A stretch of DNA of 64,000 bases from Pomphorhynchus laevis (taxonomy: Eukaryota; Acanthocephala; Palaeacanthocephala; Echinorhynchida; Pomphorhynchidae): contig WNNJ02003727.1 in NCBI GenBank assembly GCA_012934845.2, positions 62,001 through 126,000 of the forward strand, written 5' to 3'. The notes under the pieces are model-generated. The model worked only from the letters and a program-made list of their open reading frames with translations. It ran no database searches and had not been told where the DNA came from. The translations under genes and the position numbers were made by a program. Positions within the stretch are counted from its first letter, which is position 1. Every line of letters begins with the position of its first letter. Below are positions 11,005 through 21,905 of the stretch, one piece after another.

Positions 11005-11400
11005 GCCAATTTTATATTATATGGTATGCATGAATGCTCATGTAAAAATACGTTGTTTGTAAATTTAAATATGCCATCTTTACGATGTATATCGTAAATG
11101 TTCATATCTAGATATATACCTCCTGTACCATCAATATTAGTATAATAAGAATGAGGAAACCTGGATAAATTTGTTCACTAATTGAATGAAAATTATTAGA
11201 GAAATAATTGCCAAAAAATGTATCTTAATTGTTTGGATTAGGTTATGAACAAATTTATATTCTATAAAACTTAGAAAGATTGTAGAAGATTATTTATAGC
11301 TCAGAAATTTTTGGTGGTTTTAATTTTATTTTTGTCGTTATTAGCATTTAACTCTGCATTTATATACTTTGATAATATGTTTCTTAATTTGTCATTTTTA
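11005..11400 (-). mobile_element. AT-rich PLE fragment, minus strand
   Basis: Read on the minus strand, 11130-11020 gives [20 protein letters not shown] followed by SCIPYNIK, the conserved post-RT block of the AT-rich PLE family. Upstream sequence to 11400 is alignable by eye to the RT segment at 3150-3260 but heavily decayed. Confidence 0.6.
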
Positions 11401-12084
11401 ATTAACTTTTAATTATTAGTGAATAATTTAGAATGAATAAAGTGTATTCACTCTAAATATTTTAGTGAATATTTTAATTATTTTAGATTTCATCAAAAAT
11501 ATAATATTTCTCAATGTATCTTAGATGTATTTAAGCTTTCTTTATTATTAATAACGAAAGCTATAAATAACGAACGCTTTAAATTACATTTCAAATTATT
11601 AGTTTTATTGACGATGTATTTTATCTTTAAGCAGAATGCAACAAAGTGTAATAATAAAAATTAAAATTTTGTTAATAAATTAATAAAATTGAATTCTAAT
11701 TCACAATATCCAAGATTCAGCAATAAAAAGTTTAATTGACTTTGGTTTATATTTAGTTTACAACATTGAAAATTTATCACAAAGTAATCGTTTTTGTCTA
11801 TTTTAGAATGGGAAATGAACGCATATAGACATTTACTGTTTCTATAGTAAAAATTTTGATGCTTTTAGTTCGAATGCATATAGGCATTGCAATCATTGGC
11901 ATTCCAAGCCTCAATATTCCACGGTCTACTAGCAGACACGTAAATAGTTTTATTTCGTCGATGGAGCAAAATATATCGGCACTTCACAAAATTTTTATCA
12001 TGCATAAATTAACCATAATTTAGCCATATTTAATAGCTAAATGATGCATTCGAGCCTCTTTCTCAAACGCGTGTCTCAAACGCT
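11401..12084. other. AT-rich stretch without a recognised gene
   Basis: Low-complexity AT-rich sequence. I see no splice-bounded reading frame and no repeat I can name. Confidence 0.4.
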
Positions 12085-12365
12085 ACTATGTTGGATCAAG
12101 GAATAGCAGTTCTTCCTGATGACCTCTAATTCTTATTCTGATATATCGTCTGTTATTTATTAGTCAATTCACAAAAATGACGTTTATTTTAAATTTCAAT
12201 TTTTTATTTTAACTTGATTTAAATTATAGAAAATCTAAAAACAATTATTTATTTTATTATTTAATTATTAAATTTTGATTTAGCATTATTATGTTTTCTT
12301 TATTTTATAATTATATTATATACGTAGGCTCAGTTAGCTGATTTGATTTTGTAAATAATTGATTA
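12085..12365 (+). repeat. Rep-A copy, plus orientation
   Basis: Contains CAGTTCTTCCTGATGACC (12107-12124), the ATTAGTCAATTC segment (12158-12169) and the right end TACGTAGGCTCAGTTAGCTG (12330-12349). Confidence 0.7.
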
Positions 12366-12519
12366 AATAATTAAAAAAATATTTATTATTTATAATTATT
12401 TATTATTTATTTTTTTTTGAAAATTAAATTAACAAATAAAAAGCCCAAAAGTTAAGTCTCATAAATTATAAATTTTGCCTGTTAAATTTTGCCATAAACA
12501 TCAAGTCAAGTTCTAATAG

Positions 12520-12600
12520 TCAATTCGGTAACTTCTGTTAGCATCTTCAGAAAATTACAATTGTAATTTTCTGAATATGCTAACAGAAGTTAGCGAAATA
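12520..12600. repeat. Perfect hairpin with internal stems (copy 1)
   Basis: TAACTTCTGTTAGCAT..TTCAG and its complement flank AAATTACAATTGTAATTT. Each arm has its own small stem (GCTAAC-AGAA-GTTA[GC]C) ending in CGAAAT, so the unit can fold as a cross. A second copy is at 37910-37990, and a shorter one at 37575-37625. Confidence 0.85.
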
Positions 12601-13365
12601 TCAATAAAAAATATTCCTCTTTTCTTTGATCCAGCTCCAATGATTCTTTATTAACTTTTATTTTAAATTTCAATTTTCAATTTTAACTTGATATAAATAT
12701 AAATTCTTTAAAATCTTATATAATTATTTATTATTTATCTTTATTTTTTATTTATATAAAGTATAAAATACGTTGATCTAGTTATCTGATCTGATTTGTT
12801 CTACTTACAAGTTATTATTGACTTGTGGACTTTGATACATTCAGAATACATTTATGCTGCTATGTTAGGTAATAATAGGATAACATAGCAATTCCTCCTG
12901 ATGATCTGTAATCCTTATTCTTATCCAACTTCTGTTATTTATTAGTCAATTTATAAATATTGACTTTTATCTTAAATTTTAATTTTTTATTTTAACTTGA
13001 TATAAATCATATATAATGTTATAACAATTATTTATTATTTATAATTATTTATTATTAACTTTTTTGAAAATTAAATTTATAAATAAAAAAGCCCAAACAG
13101 TAAGTCCCATAGCGTGTAAAATTATAAAATAATTGATTAAAGTTTCCATCCTCCATTTAATGAACAGCTGTCATGCTGCTTTATTATTTAATTATCAAAT
13201 TTATTATTTATAATTAATTATTAAATTCTGATTTTGCGTCATCAAATTTTTGATTGTGCAAATCTACTATTAAAATATACTATTGATATACTATACTCAA
13301 TAATAATTTCAATTTTAATAAATAATTTCAATTTTAAATTAAATCGTTATATAAATATAATAATA

Positions 13366-13632
13366 CTAAACCCATAATCTTCTTCCAATTCAAATATATA
13401 GTTATTACAGGAACAAAGAGGCAGAAGAAAATATCTTTTATTTGATAAAAATTCTATATTTCGATAGCTTCTGCTATCATTATCAGGATTACAATTATTG
13501 TAATCCTGATGATGATAGCAGGACCTATCGAAACAGAATTTTTTTTATCAAATAAAGGATATTTTCTTCTTCGTTCATGTAATAATTATATATTTGAAAT
13601 GGAAGAAGATTGTTGGTTTAGTATTTATTAGT
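13366..13632. repeat. Foldback element of about 267 bp (copy 1)
   Basis: Arms of about 130 bp are inverted copies: AAACC.A.AATCTTCTTCCA at the ends, then GAAGAAAATAT.[CT]TTTATTTGATAAA, then TTTCGATAG...CTATCAT.ATCAG around a GATTACAATTATTGTAATC centre. On the plus strand the right arm reads CTGATGA (13506-13512), GATAG/CTATC stem, then GAAAC. It encodes no protein. A second copy is at 38758-39025. Confidence 0.85.
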
Positions 13633-13764
13633 TAATTTATTACAAATTTAAGACGATTATGCAAATGATACTAGAGCGAATGAGGTACTAGGTGATATTT
13701 CGATAATTTTTTCTTCTTTGTTCCTGTAATGACTGCAATGTATTTGAATAATACAATGTATTAT

Positions 13765-14165
13765 TCAAATACATTGTATTTGAATAAGGTACACTAAATA
13801 ATAAAATTTCATCAAGGTAAACAGGTTATTAGCGTGTATTTGGCCCCTCTCCTGTATTGGGTCGAGAAATTAGGGGCCGAAACCTGATAGCATAGCAGTT
13901 CCTCCTGATGACCTCTAATTCTTATTCTGATACAACGTCTGTTATTTATTTTTTTTGAAAATTAAATTTATAAATAAAAAAGCCCAAAAAGTAAGTCCCA
14001 TAGCGGGTAAAATTATAAATTTTGCCTGTTAATTGGTTGACGTTTCCATCCTCCATTTAATGAAAAGCTGGTATGCTGCTTTATTATTTAATTATTAAAT
14101 TTTGATTTAGCTTCATTATTATTTTTTATATTAAATATGTAGACTCAGTTAACTAATTTGATTTC
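13765..14165 (+). repeat. Rep-A copy, plus orientation, with left end
   Basis: The left end (TTGTATTTGAATAAGGTAC) lies at about 13775. ATTAGGGG (13869-13876) pairs with CCTCTAAT (13912-13919) around GCCGAAACCTGATAGCATAG. The right end ATGTAGACTCAGTTAACT is at 14141. A GGGTCGAGAAATTAG segment at 13859 resembles a polymerase III B box, so a tRNA-derived SINE origin is possible but unproven. Confidence 0.65.
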
Positions 14166-14801
14166 TGTGATGGTTAACTATAAATAAAAATATAAAAATT
14201 ATCAATAATTTGTTAAAAAATAAATTATTAATAGTACGTAAATAATACAGATAATATCAGATGAAGGTATACATATATTAATCTGTATTATACATATTGT
14301 ATTACAAATATACGATTAATTACATAATCAATGTTGCTGTACAATTTATGAATGTACAATCAATTTCTACCAAATCTGAAAATAATCAAATCTAAAAATT
14401 CGATTATTTGAAATAAGACGGCAAAATATCTATCGAGTATATATATCCTCGATAGTATATACATACAATAATATCGAGCTTTAATACGATCACTATATAT
14501 CAATATATAACATGTTAGTATGTAACATTAAATTAAAAATATTATAAAAATAACGTTAAACTAAAAAATAACGTTAAATTATACTTTAATATAGGTCATT
14601 ACTATGGTCTTGATATTTAGTTTTGGATTTAGAAAAAACGCGCTACAAAATTAGTGATATTAAATTGATTCCGCCCGTTTCATTAACAAATCATTTACGC
14701 TTTTATCCATTTTTTACATGCTTTTCATAGATTTGAAAATATACATATAGATATGGGTGAAAATTTTATTGAAATTACAAAGTATAAAACCAATTAGCAC
14801 A
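14166..14801. other. AT-rich 5' flank of flightless-I
   Basis: No other gene or clear promoter element is seen. A near-palindrome TATCGAGTATATATATCCTCGATA lies at 14431-14454. The transcription start cannot be placed from sequence. Confidence 0.4.
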
Positions 14802-17800
14802 ATGGCGGAGTTAAACGACGAAGAAGTAACAAGTAGATCTATGGAAGATTTCCGCAAATTTATCGTATCCTTGAATTTGTCAAATAACTGGTTTCCTTTA
14901 AATTATTACCTAGTTGACACAACCCAACTTGACGAATTAGGTTGTTTTTCTCAACTAAAGAGTCTCACCATAAACAACTGCGGTTTAAAAAACCTGCCGT
15001 CATCTCTAACAAAGCTTAAGTACCTTAGAAAGCTAACACTCAATCGAAATGATCTTCGATCATTTAAAGATCGAATTAAAGAGTGTGGTGAACTACAGTG
15101 GATTGTTGCTCGACGTAACCGTCTTACATCGGAAGGAGTTTGTGCTACTAATCTCTGTAAATTACCAAACTTGGCAGTGCTTGACTTGTCACATAACAAT
15201 CTACTTTTCATACCGAAAGACTTTTCAATGATCTCTAATCTAACTGTCCTGAACCTATCACACAATAATATTCGAATGATTCCCAAGATACTTTTTAGTA
15301 CATTTATTGATCTACTATTTTTGGATATTGGCGATAACTGTCTCGAAACTATTCCCGATACATTACAGCTTTTAAAGAAATTGAAAACCCTATCATTGAA
15401 AAATAATAGTACATTAAGTGGTGAGCATTTGGGCGTACTTGTTTATCTTCGTAGTTTGCAGATACTCAATATAAGCAATACAGATAGATGTCTTGGCGGA
15501 ATTCCAGATTTACGACACCTGGCAAATCTTTATTCTCTAGATATCTCAAGAAATTCTCTCGCTAATATACCTGCTCATTTGTATGGTTTGGCACGGTTGA
15601 AGATTTTAAATCTTTCCGGTAACTGTCTAAGTTCGTTGTCATCTACTGAACTTGGGAACAAATATTGGAGAACAATTGAAATTTTAAATCTGTCGCGTAA
15701 TCGGATTTCAGCTTTGCCCAACGTTTTATTTAATTGCTTAACTTCATGTAGGTACTTGTATCTAAATGCTAATAAGTTAGATTTTGAAGGTCTGCCGATT
15801 GGCTTCGATAAAATGATCAACCTACAGTATCTATCCATTAGTGGGAATAAACTTCAAACGCTACCTGAATCTCTGTCAAGATGTTCAAAATTGAAGCGTT
15901 TGAGTATAAGTCAAAATCCAATTATACGATATCCCCAATCAATACATAACTTAAGAAATCAAGGTTGTATTATTACAAATGATGCTAATACCAGTGATGA
16001 ACAAATTATATCAAAACTAAATTTCTGTGTTTCTGCATCGTCCTTATTCAAAAATGGCCTAGTTGAGCGAAATGAATATTCACCGATTATATATCACAAT
16101 AATTCATTACAGCAGCATACATTTGCAAATGATGATGGATTGCTGGACCTAAGTACAGATGAACTAAAATGTTGGTATGTAGACAATTTTAACCCCAAAC
16201 CTTTGAAATTACCACATGTTCTTTACAGCGGGGAATGTTATATATTTTTAAAATCTAGTATATGCAAACCTGAGTCGTCAACAGATGAATCGATACTAAT
16301 AGAGATGCCACGCCACGATATCCATATATGGATAGGCAAAGACGCTCCCGTAGATAAATTAGGTAGTGTAGCTGTGTACGCAATTCAACTGCGTCGCGAA
16401 ATTACAAATAGTGACAATATTAAACAGTTACCATTGGTACGACGATGCCAGACGTTTCGCCACGATGAAGGTTCAGAATCTAATGAATTTTGGCAGTTGT
16501 TTGAGCACAAGATATCCGTTAAGTCTGGTTGTCTAACAGCGTCTTCGATGTATACAATTAGTAAAATGGAATTTTGCATATGCTCTGAAAACTGTACCGG
16601 GCCTATATGTAGACAAATGTATTTAATTAATTATGTAAATGGAGCACGTCAAAAGGGTCGCTTATGGGCACTCCGTGTTCCAGTAGCTCAACAATACTTG
16701 CAAAAACAATCATCGATAATGATAAGATTAAAAATTAAAAACCAAAAAAAGTCACCCGTAATTTTATGGTTCGGTAAACAGGTGAGCGATGCAAAACGAG
16801 CAAAGGTAAGGTTGTTTATTGAACAATATTGCAAAGAAGAACTAATCCATGAAATAGTAGAGATTATTGATATTTTTGAGGGTTACGAACCGAAGAGCTT
16901 TTGGCTTATTAATTTCCGAAACTATGATCAAAATAATTACACTCGATTAGTACGTCGTTTAGAATCTATGAGTTTAAGTGATATAATTTATTACACCGTT
17001 TTAATTCGCAACTGTGAAATTCATCTTGAACAGCCAGATGAGCGAAAGACATGTCACAGCACTATTCACCAGTTAAGTCATAATTCAGTTTACATTATTG
17101 ATTGCTGGACTACACTGTATGTTTGGCTAGGTCGTCAATCGAATCAAATAGAACGTAACGCAGCTATTAAGCTATGCAGTGAACTGAAAAGTTTATTGCC
17201 TCGTCAAGTTAAAGATGATACCGTAATTTCAATTCAACATGATGGTCTAGAAGATTTCGTACTTCGGCAAATACTGCCAAAAAGTCAAACGAATTGTATC
17301 AATCCTGGTAAAGGCGATGGTGATAGCGGCGGTAGTAGTCATCAAACAATTGATACGTCAGCTCAAAATACTGGACCTGGTAGTAATTCGCAAAGTGCAC
17401 ATCTAGTATTGCAAGATATTTTTCAACCTAAATTTGCAATTGGTCATCATCAATCGACAAAATTGTTAAACGATTGCTGTAATCAGACGCCTGATGAACA
17501 AAAATTGTTCGCAAGTATAGTTATAAACGCGATGGAATTGAGTTCGTTTCGCGAGCCACGTATAATGTCTAAAGCTGAAATCGGTAAGTTTTATTCAAAT
17601 GCATGCTATGTTTACATTGTCAACAAGTTTGATCATCAACAAAATTGCACGACTCTAGTCTATTTTTGGAAAGGAAGATTAGTTAAGACAAACAAATCTT
17701 GGTACATATTCAATGCTCACTTGAAATCAAGAATCCAGCAATTATTCGGTGCATTTGAGATGAACAAGATATCCCAGCAGCAAGAACCACCTGAATTTCG

Positions 17801-18548
17801 AGATCTATTTGTTGACCAATATATGATTATTTATCTACCAGATTGTCAGACAAAAGAAACTAGATACTTTCAAATATCCGTACATTCTAAGCTTTCAATG
17901 ACTCTGGAGATAGAAAAAATTGAAGCTCTCTGCCCTATGTGCATTTATATTGTATTTGCCAAGCTATCAAAAAGTGCTGCTGTTGTTTATGTGTGGCAAA
18001 GCGATCGTGTCAATGACGCTGATATTTGTACAGCTGAGAAAATCGCAAACACGCTATTTCCGAATCCAGAATATGCGGTGCAGCGGATTCAACAGGGATG
18101 CGAACCATATGATTTCTTTTGGCAAAGTATTGGTGGTAGAAAACAAGTATCGACTATATCGTTAATGCCAAAACGGCTTTTTCATTGCTCGAATTCAAAG
18201 GGGTACTTTGAAATAAAAGAATCTTATCAAAAGGATTTTTGCCAAGATAGTTTACTTGATGGGAACGTATCTTTTTTAGATGACGGCGCTGGTACCTTGT
18301 TTGTGTGGATAAGCGATACTGCCAGCCAAAGTCTTATTCTAAGATCTGTACGAGCCGCGCAACTATATGCAGGTCGTCAGTCACCTTCAGGGTTATCAAA
18401 GCAATTATCAGTCAAGCACGATCAGTTATCAGCCGGGGACCGCGAAATTGATGTGGATTTGAAGACAATAAGATTTATCGGAACGGGTAAAGAACCGATG
18501 GAGTTTCGTAGATGTTTTTTCAACTGGTTTTGTACAGAAGAGCAATAA
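14802..18548 (+). CDS. FLII: Flightless-I homologue (LRR-gelsolin actin-regulating protein)
   Basis: One uninterrupted frame encodes about 1248 residues, close to the 1250-1270 usual for flightless-I. Residues about 25-385 form leucine-rich repeats (LKSLTINNCGLKNLP, LAVLDLSHNNL, KLDFEGLPIGFDKM). Six gelsolin-like segments follow at about 446-563, 602-701, 763-835, 927-1005, 1020-1111 and 1124-1247. Landmarks are CWYVDNFNP, YIIDCW...VWLGR, QQQEPPEF and RLFHCSNSKGYFEI. A Gly/Ser-rich linker lies at 836-866. The family binds actin and acts in cytoskeletal and transcriptional coactivator complexes. I take the ATG at 14802 (good context AACAATGGC) because the frame upstream has no ATG before a stop. 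The coding sequence has no intron, unlike the two other host genes here. It is intact, so a recent dead retrocopy is unlikely. Confidence 0.95.
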   Translation: MAELNDEEVTSRSMEDFRKFIVSLNLSNNWFPLNYYLVDTTQLDELGCFSQLKSLTINNCGLKNLPSSLTKLKYLRKLTLNRNDLRSFKDRIKECGELQWIVARRNRLTSEGVCATNLCKLPNLAVLDLSHNNLLFIPKDFSMISNLTVLNLSHNNIRMIPKILFSTFIDLLFLDIGDNCLETIPDTLQLLKKLKTLSLKNNSTLSGEHLGVLVYLRSLQILNISNTDRCLGGIPDLRHLANLYSLDISRNSLANIPAHLYGLARLKILNLSGNCLSSLSSTELGNKYWRTIEILNLSRNRISALPNVLFNCLTSCRYLYLNANKLDFEGLPIGFDKMINLQYLSISGNKLQTLPESLSRCSKLKRLSISQNPIIRYPQSIHNLRNQGCIITNDANTSDEQIISKLNFCVSASSLFKNGLVERNEYSPIIYHNNSLQQHTFANDDGLLDLSTDELKCWYVDNFNPKPLKLPHVLYSGECYIFLKSSICKPESSTDESILIEMPRHDIHIWIGKDAPVDKLGSVAVYAIQLRREITNSDNIKQLPLVRRCQTFRHDEGSESNEFWQLFEHKISVKSGCLTASSMYTISKMEFCICSENCTGPICRQMYLINYVNGARQKGRLWALRVPVAQQYLQKQSSIMIRLKIKNQKKSPVILWFGKQVSDAKRAKVRLFIEQYCKEELIHEIVEIIDIFEGYEPKSFWLINFRNYDQNNYTRLVRRLESMSLSDIIYYTVLIRNCEIHLEQPDERKTCHSTIHQLSHNSVYIIDCWTTLYVWLGRQSNQIERNAAIKLCSELKSLLPRQVKDDTVISIQHDGLEDFVLRQILPKSQTNCINPGKGDGDSGGSSHQTIDTSAQNTGPGSNSQSAHLVLQDIFQPKFAIGHHQSTKLLNDCCNQTPDEQKLFASIVINAMELSSFREPRIMSKAEIGKFYSNACYVYIVNKFDHQQNCTTLVYFWKGRLVKTNKSWYIFNAHLKSRIQQLFGAFEMNKISQQQEPPEFRDLFVDQYMIIYLPDCQTKETRYFQISVHSKLSMTLEIEKIEALCPMCIYIVFAKLSKSAAVVYVWQSDRVNDADICTAEKIANTLFPNPEYAVQRIQQGCEPYDFFWQSIGGRKQVSTISLMPKRLFHCSNSKGYFEIKESYQKDFCQDSLLDGNVSFLDDGAGTLFVWISDTASQSLILRSVRAAQLYAGRQSPSGLSKQLSVKHDQLSAGDREIDVDLKTIRFIGTGKEPMEFRRCFFNWFCTEEQ

Positions 18549-18705
18549 TTCGAAAACTTTCCGCAACTTTAATTTTTAATCACGATCAATTTATAGTTTA
18601 CATTGGGAATGATTGTTTTTAATTTGTCAACTGGCATTTTTGTATTTGTTTCGTATTTGTTGAATGTAATGAAATAGTAAACAAGTTGTTTATACTTTTG
18701 TTGGA

Positions 18706-18711
18706 AATAAA
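18706..18711 (+). promoter_or_regulatory. AATAAA polyadenylation signal of flightless-I
   Basis: AATAAA lies about 160 bases after the flightless-I stop codon, in an AT-rich 3' UTR. Confidence 0.55.
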
Positions 18712-18759
18712 ATTCAAATGTATAAATTTTCAATTTATCATAAGCCATTTATTATATTT

Positions 18760-19264
18760 ATTAAGAGGAACATTTATAATTAAATACTTTTATATAAATT
18801 AAGCATTTAAATTATATTTGGTAGGAAAACATCAAAAAGTAAAATTAAATTAATTAAATTGATTTAATAAATACAAGTTTTTATCAATTATGATTGTAGT
18901 CTTCAACACTGATGCATTTTCAATTAAATTATTTTATAAAATCATTTTATTAATTTAGTTAAATTAATTAAATTTAATTTTCAAATTAAATTACTAATTT
19001 AAAAATTAGTAATTTTAGTGACGTTTTCATACCTTAAATGCAAAATTTAACTTATTATTTTAGCTACTACATTTCGTGTAAAATGTTTAGATTTATAAAT
19101 TGAAATGTTTACATATTAAGAATTCAAACATTTTAGAATTAAGTTTAAAACATTTTAGAATTAAATTTACTAATATGAAATGACGCTTCTTGACGTTTTA
19201 AATATAGATATTTGCGAGTACGATAAATTAATAACAACAACAATTTCTTGACAAGAAAAAAAAA
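18760..19264. other. AT-rich stretch without a gene
   Basis: Short inverted runs of AATTTAATT dominate (18840-19010). No gene is seen. Confidence 0.4.
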
Positions 19265-21905
19265 CAAATAATATAAATTTTTTTCCTGTCAACCACTGGT
19301 CCGGGTGTCGGGTCGTGGATGCAGTACACGAATCAAACTACTTCATACATCGCGATCCTGGACGACAGACCGAAATTCTCTTTCAGATAGCCCAAGGCGG
19401 ACTTTGGTCAGCTTCGAGATTTGATCTCTTCATCGGTATCGAGGTCTACCTCGAGGTGTCTTTCTAGAGAGTCCGGCATGGAACACCCTCCGAGGAAGGC
19501 GATCCCTAGACATCCTCTGGACGTGTTCTAGCCACCTCAGCTGACTTTCTTCGGTGTAGAAAAGCAGCAACTTTACTCCGAGTCCATCCCGGATGACCAA
19601 ATTCCTAATTTTATCTCTAAGGCTAATACCGGCCACACCGCGAAGAATCTCGTTTCGGTCGCCTGTATCCGAGATATTATCCTTTCAATCATAACCCAAA
19701 GCTCATGACCATAGGTTAAGATGAGAACGAAGATTGCGTGGTATCCCGAAAACTTTACCCGAAGACTCAACTCCCGCTTCAGCACGACAGACCTGTACAA
19801 AGTACAGGCTGCGTTAGCTGCACAAATCCGCTTCTCAATCTCCTTGATGTTCCTGCCGTCCCTCAAGAACAATACCCTAAGATACTTGAAATCCTCCACA
19901 TCAGGAGAACCTTTTCACCAATCCGTATTGACATTGGCATCTGAATCCGATAGGAACACATAGAGACAGTCTTGGAAGTACTAATCAACATCCTTGCCGC
20001 TTAGCATTCCATCGTGAATCGATCTAGTAGCCATTGTAAATCCTCAGGACAAGAAGCCAAGAAAACAACATCATCTGCAAAAAGCAGAGATGGTATCCTG
20101 ATGGAACCGATCTAAAGACTGACATCCGTCAGAGCAGCCCATCTCGAAATTTTTTTATGTAAACAATAAACATGGAGCAAAAGTGGAGACGAAGGACAAC
20201 CATGACGAAGCCCAACGCCTACTGGAAATGATTCAGACTTCCTACCTAGAACACGAACACAACTCATACTTTGTTCATACAGAGAAGCCACAGCTACCCG
20301 AAGATAGTGTGTTACTCCATACTCCTTTAGTACCTCCCACAACCTCTCTCGCGGAACTCGGTCGAACGCCTTTTCTAAATCTACAAAACGCATGTAGACC
20401 GGTTGAGCGAACTCCCAAGATCGTTCAAGGATAGTTGAGAGAGTAAAGAGCTGATCTGTAATTCCACAACCTGGACAAAAGCCGCATTGTTCCCCTTGTA
20501 ACTGTCCATCAACTATAGGCCGTATCCTTAACTCACGAATCCTATCAAATAGCTTACCAGTTTGGATAAGAAGAGTGATGCCCCGATAATTAGAACACAC
20601 TCTTCTGTCACCTTTCTTAAAGATCGATACCACCACCTGAGTTCGCCACTCACTAGGAACCTTCCCGACTTCAAAGCAACATTGAAGATCTGTTTTAGCC
20701 ACTTCATGCCAACAACGTTAAAAGCTTTTAAAGCTTCAGGTCGAATCTCGTCTACTCCAGAAGACTTTTCATTACGAAGTTTTTAACAACAACGACCTCT
20801 TCCAAAGAGACGAGCTCTTCCGTTGGTTCTAAAGGCTCTACTTCTACAAAAGAAGGCATATCGATCGGATTAAGGAGACACCTAAAATGCTCTTTCCATC
20901 AACCAAGAATTTCTTCAATGTCAGTCAGCATAGATCCTGTCTTGTTATAGACAGTTTGAGGAGTTTTCTACTTTCCAACACAAAGATTCCTGATCGTCCT
21001 CCAGAACATTTTCGAAGCTGACCTATAGTCAAGTTCTAAGTGCTTTTCAAACTTATTCCTATCCGCCTTTTTCGCTTCGGTAACTGCTCGAGCTGAAGCT
21101 CTCTTTTCTTTTTGGTACTTGTCAAAAGCTTCCACTGATTTATCTGACAAAGTTGCCTTATATCAGCTTCTTTTGTTGGACAAAATCTCTAACGGTTGGT
21201 GTCTACCGTGCGGTTCGAATATTTCCTGTGCGAAAAGCACCTAATGCCTTCGAGCCACAACTTTTCACAGTTGCTTTGGAAAGCGAGTATATGAACATAT
21301 CCCATTGCTGATCAATGCTATTCACCTTTCCTGACAACCGAGAAAAGTTCTCACGAATGTAGCCAGAAAAATGTTCTTTGACAGAAACATCTGCTAGATG
21401 CTCCCAGCACGCCCGCACACACAATGTTTGCGTTTACCAGGCTTGTATAGTATCCGATCCGGCCATCGAAGTTTAACTACAAGGTAGTGATTGGTTGACA
21501 GATCAGCCCATCTCTTCACACGAGTGTCCAGAACATAACGTCGCAGATCAGATGAAATGATTACAAAATTGATAATTGATCTTTGACTGAGAGAATCCTG
21601 ATGCCATGTGCATCTATGGATCTCCTTATGTTCAAACATGGTGTTGGTTATGTACAAATTATTACGAGAACAAAAGTGCAATAATTCAACACCACTCGCA
21701 TTCAGATCAGAGAGTCCGCTCCTCCCCCAACACTCCCTTCCAACAGCTACTGTCGCTACTAACATGAGCATTGAAGTCACCAAATAGAACGAGGGATCTG
21801 AGATAGTATATGAAAGGACTATACCTACGGATGATACAAGCCAGCCAATTATTTAGCCGTTGATCGACGAATGTCGAACATACGTTGCCTTAGCCGCTCC
21901 ACGAA
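19265..21905 (-). mobile_element. RTE-clade LINE, endonuclease to C-terminus, 5'-truncated
   Basis: Minus-strand frames in order give the following. APE-type endonuclease: GDFNAHV near 21770, HQDSLSQRSIINFVI and LSTNHYLVV. Linker: FWEL-like SASKMFWRTIRNLCVGK near 20970. Reverse transcriptase, 20702-20112: SNYRGITLL, VDLEKAFDRVPRERLW and GLRHGCPSSP, with LLFADDVVFLAS at about 20080. C-terminal segments, 19899-19430: LRVLFLRDG, LTYGHELWVM, SQLRWLEHVQRM and RGRPRYR. This is the order and wording of RTE elements, close to the type widespread in fish and other aquatic animals. At least four frame changes break it. The 3' end lies near 19265. Confidence 0.9.

Larger units (their letters stand above)
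12485..13960. repeat. Long direct repeat, copy 1 (partner at 37875-39880)
   Basis: From about 12488 the sequence is almost identical to that from about 37877, in the same orientation, with only scattered single-base differences. It includes a palindrome centred on CAATTG at 12562, two Rep-A remnants (12640-12800, 12850-13095) and a foldback element (13366-13632). After 13735 the copies differ by an interval (about 45 bases here, about 580 in the partner), then resume at TTTGAATAAGGTACAC. High identity over AT-rich DNA suggests a recent duplication or transposition as one unit. Confidence 0.85.

Noticed and set aside
13859-13919. True hammerhead ribozyme in Rep-A
   Set aside because: GAAAC and CTGATGA flank an 8-bp stem as in a stem-II-closed hammerhead, but only 22 bases separate them, enough for one hairpin, not for both stems I and III. 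Kept only as a structured element.
14757-14801. Upstream GTG as the start of flightless-I
   Set aside because: The open frame begins with GTG at 14757, but a eukaryotic gene would start at the first in-frame ATG, 14802, which has a good context. The extra 15 residues were dropped.
15575-15838. Minus-strand frames inside flightless-I
   Set aside because: These (also 14951-15286 and 16385-16579) are shadows of a strongly coding plus strand.
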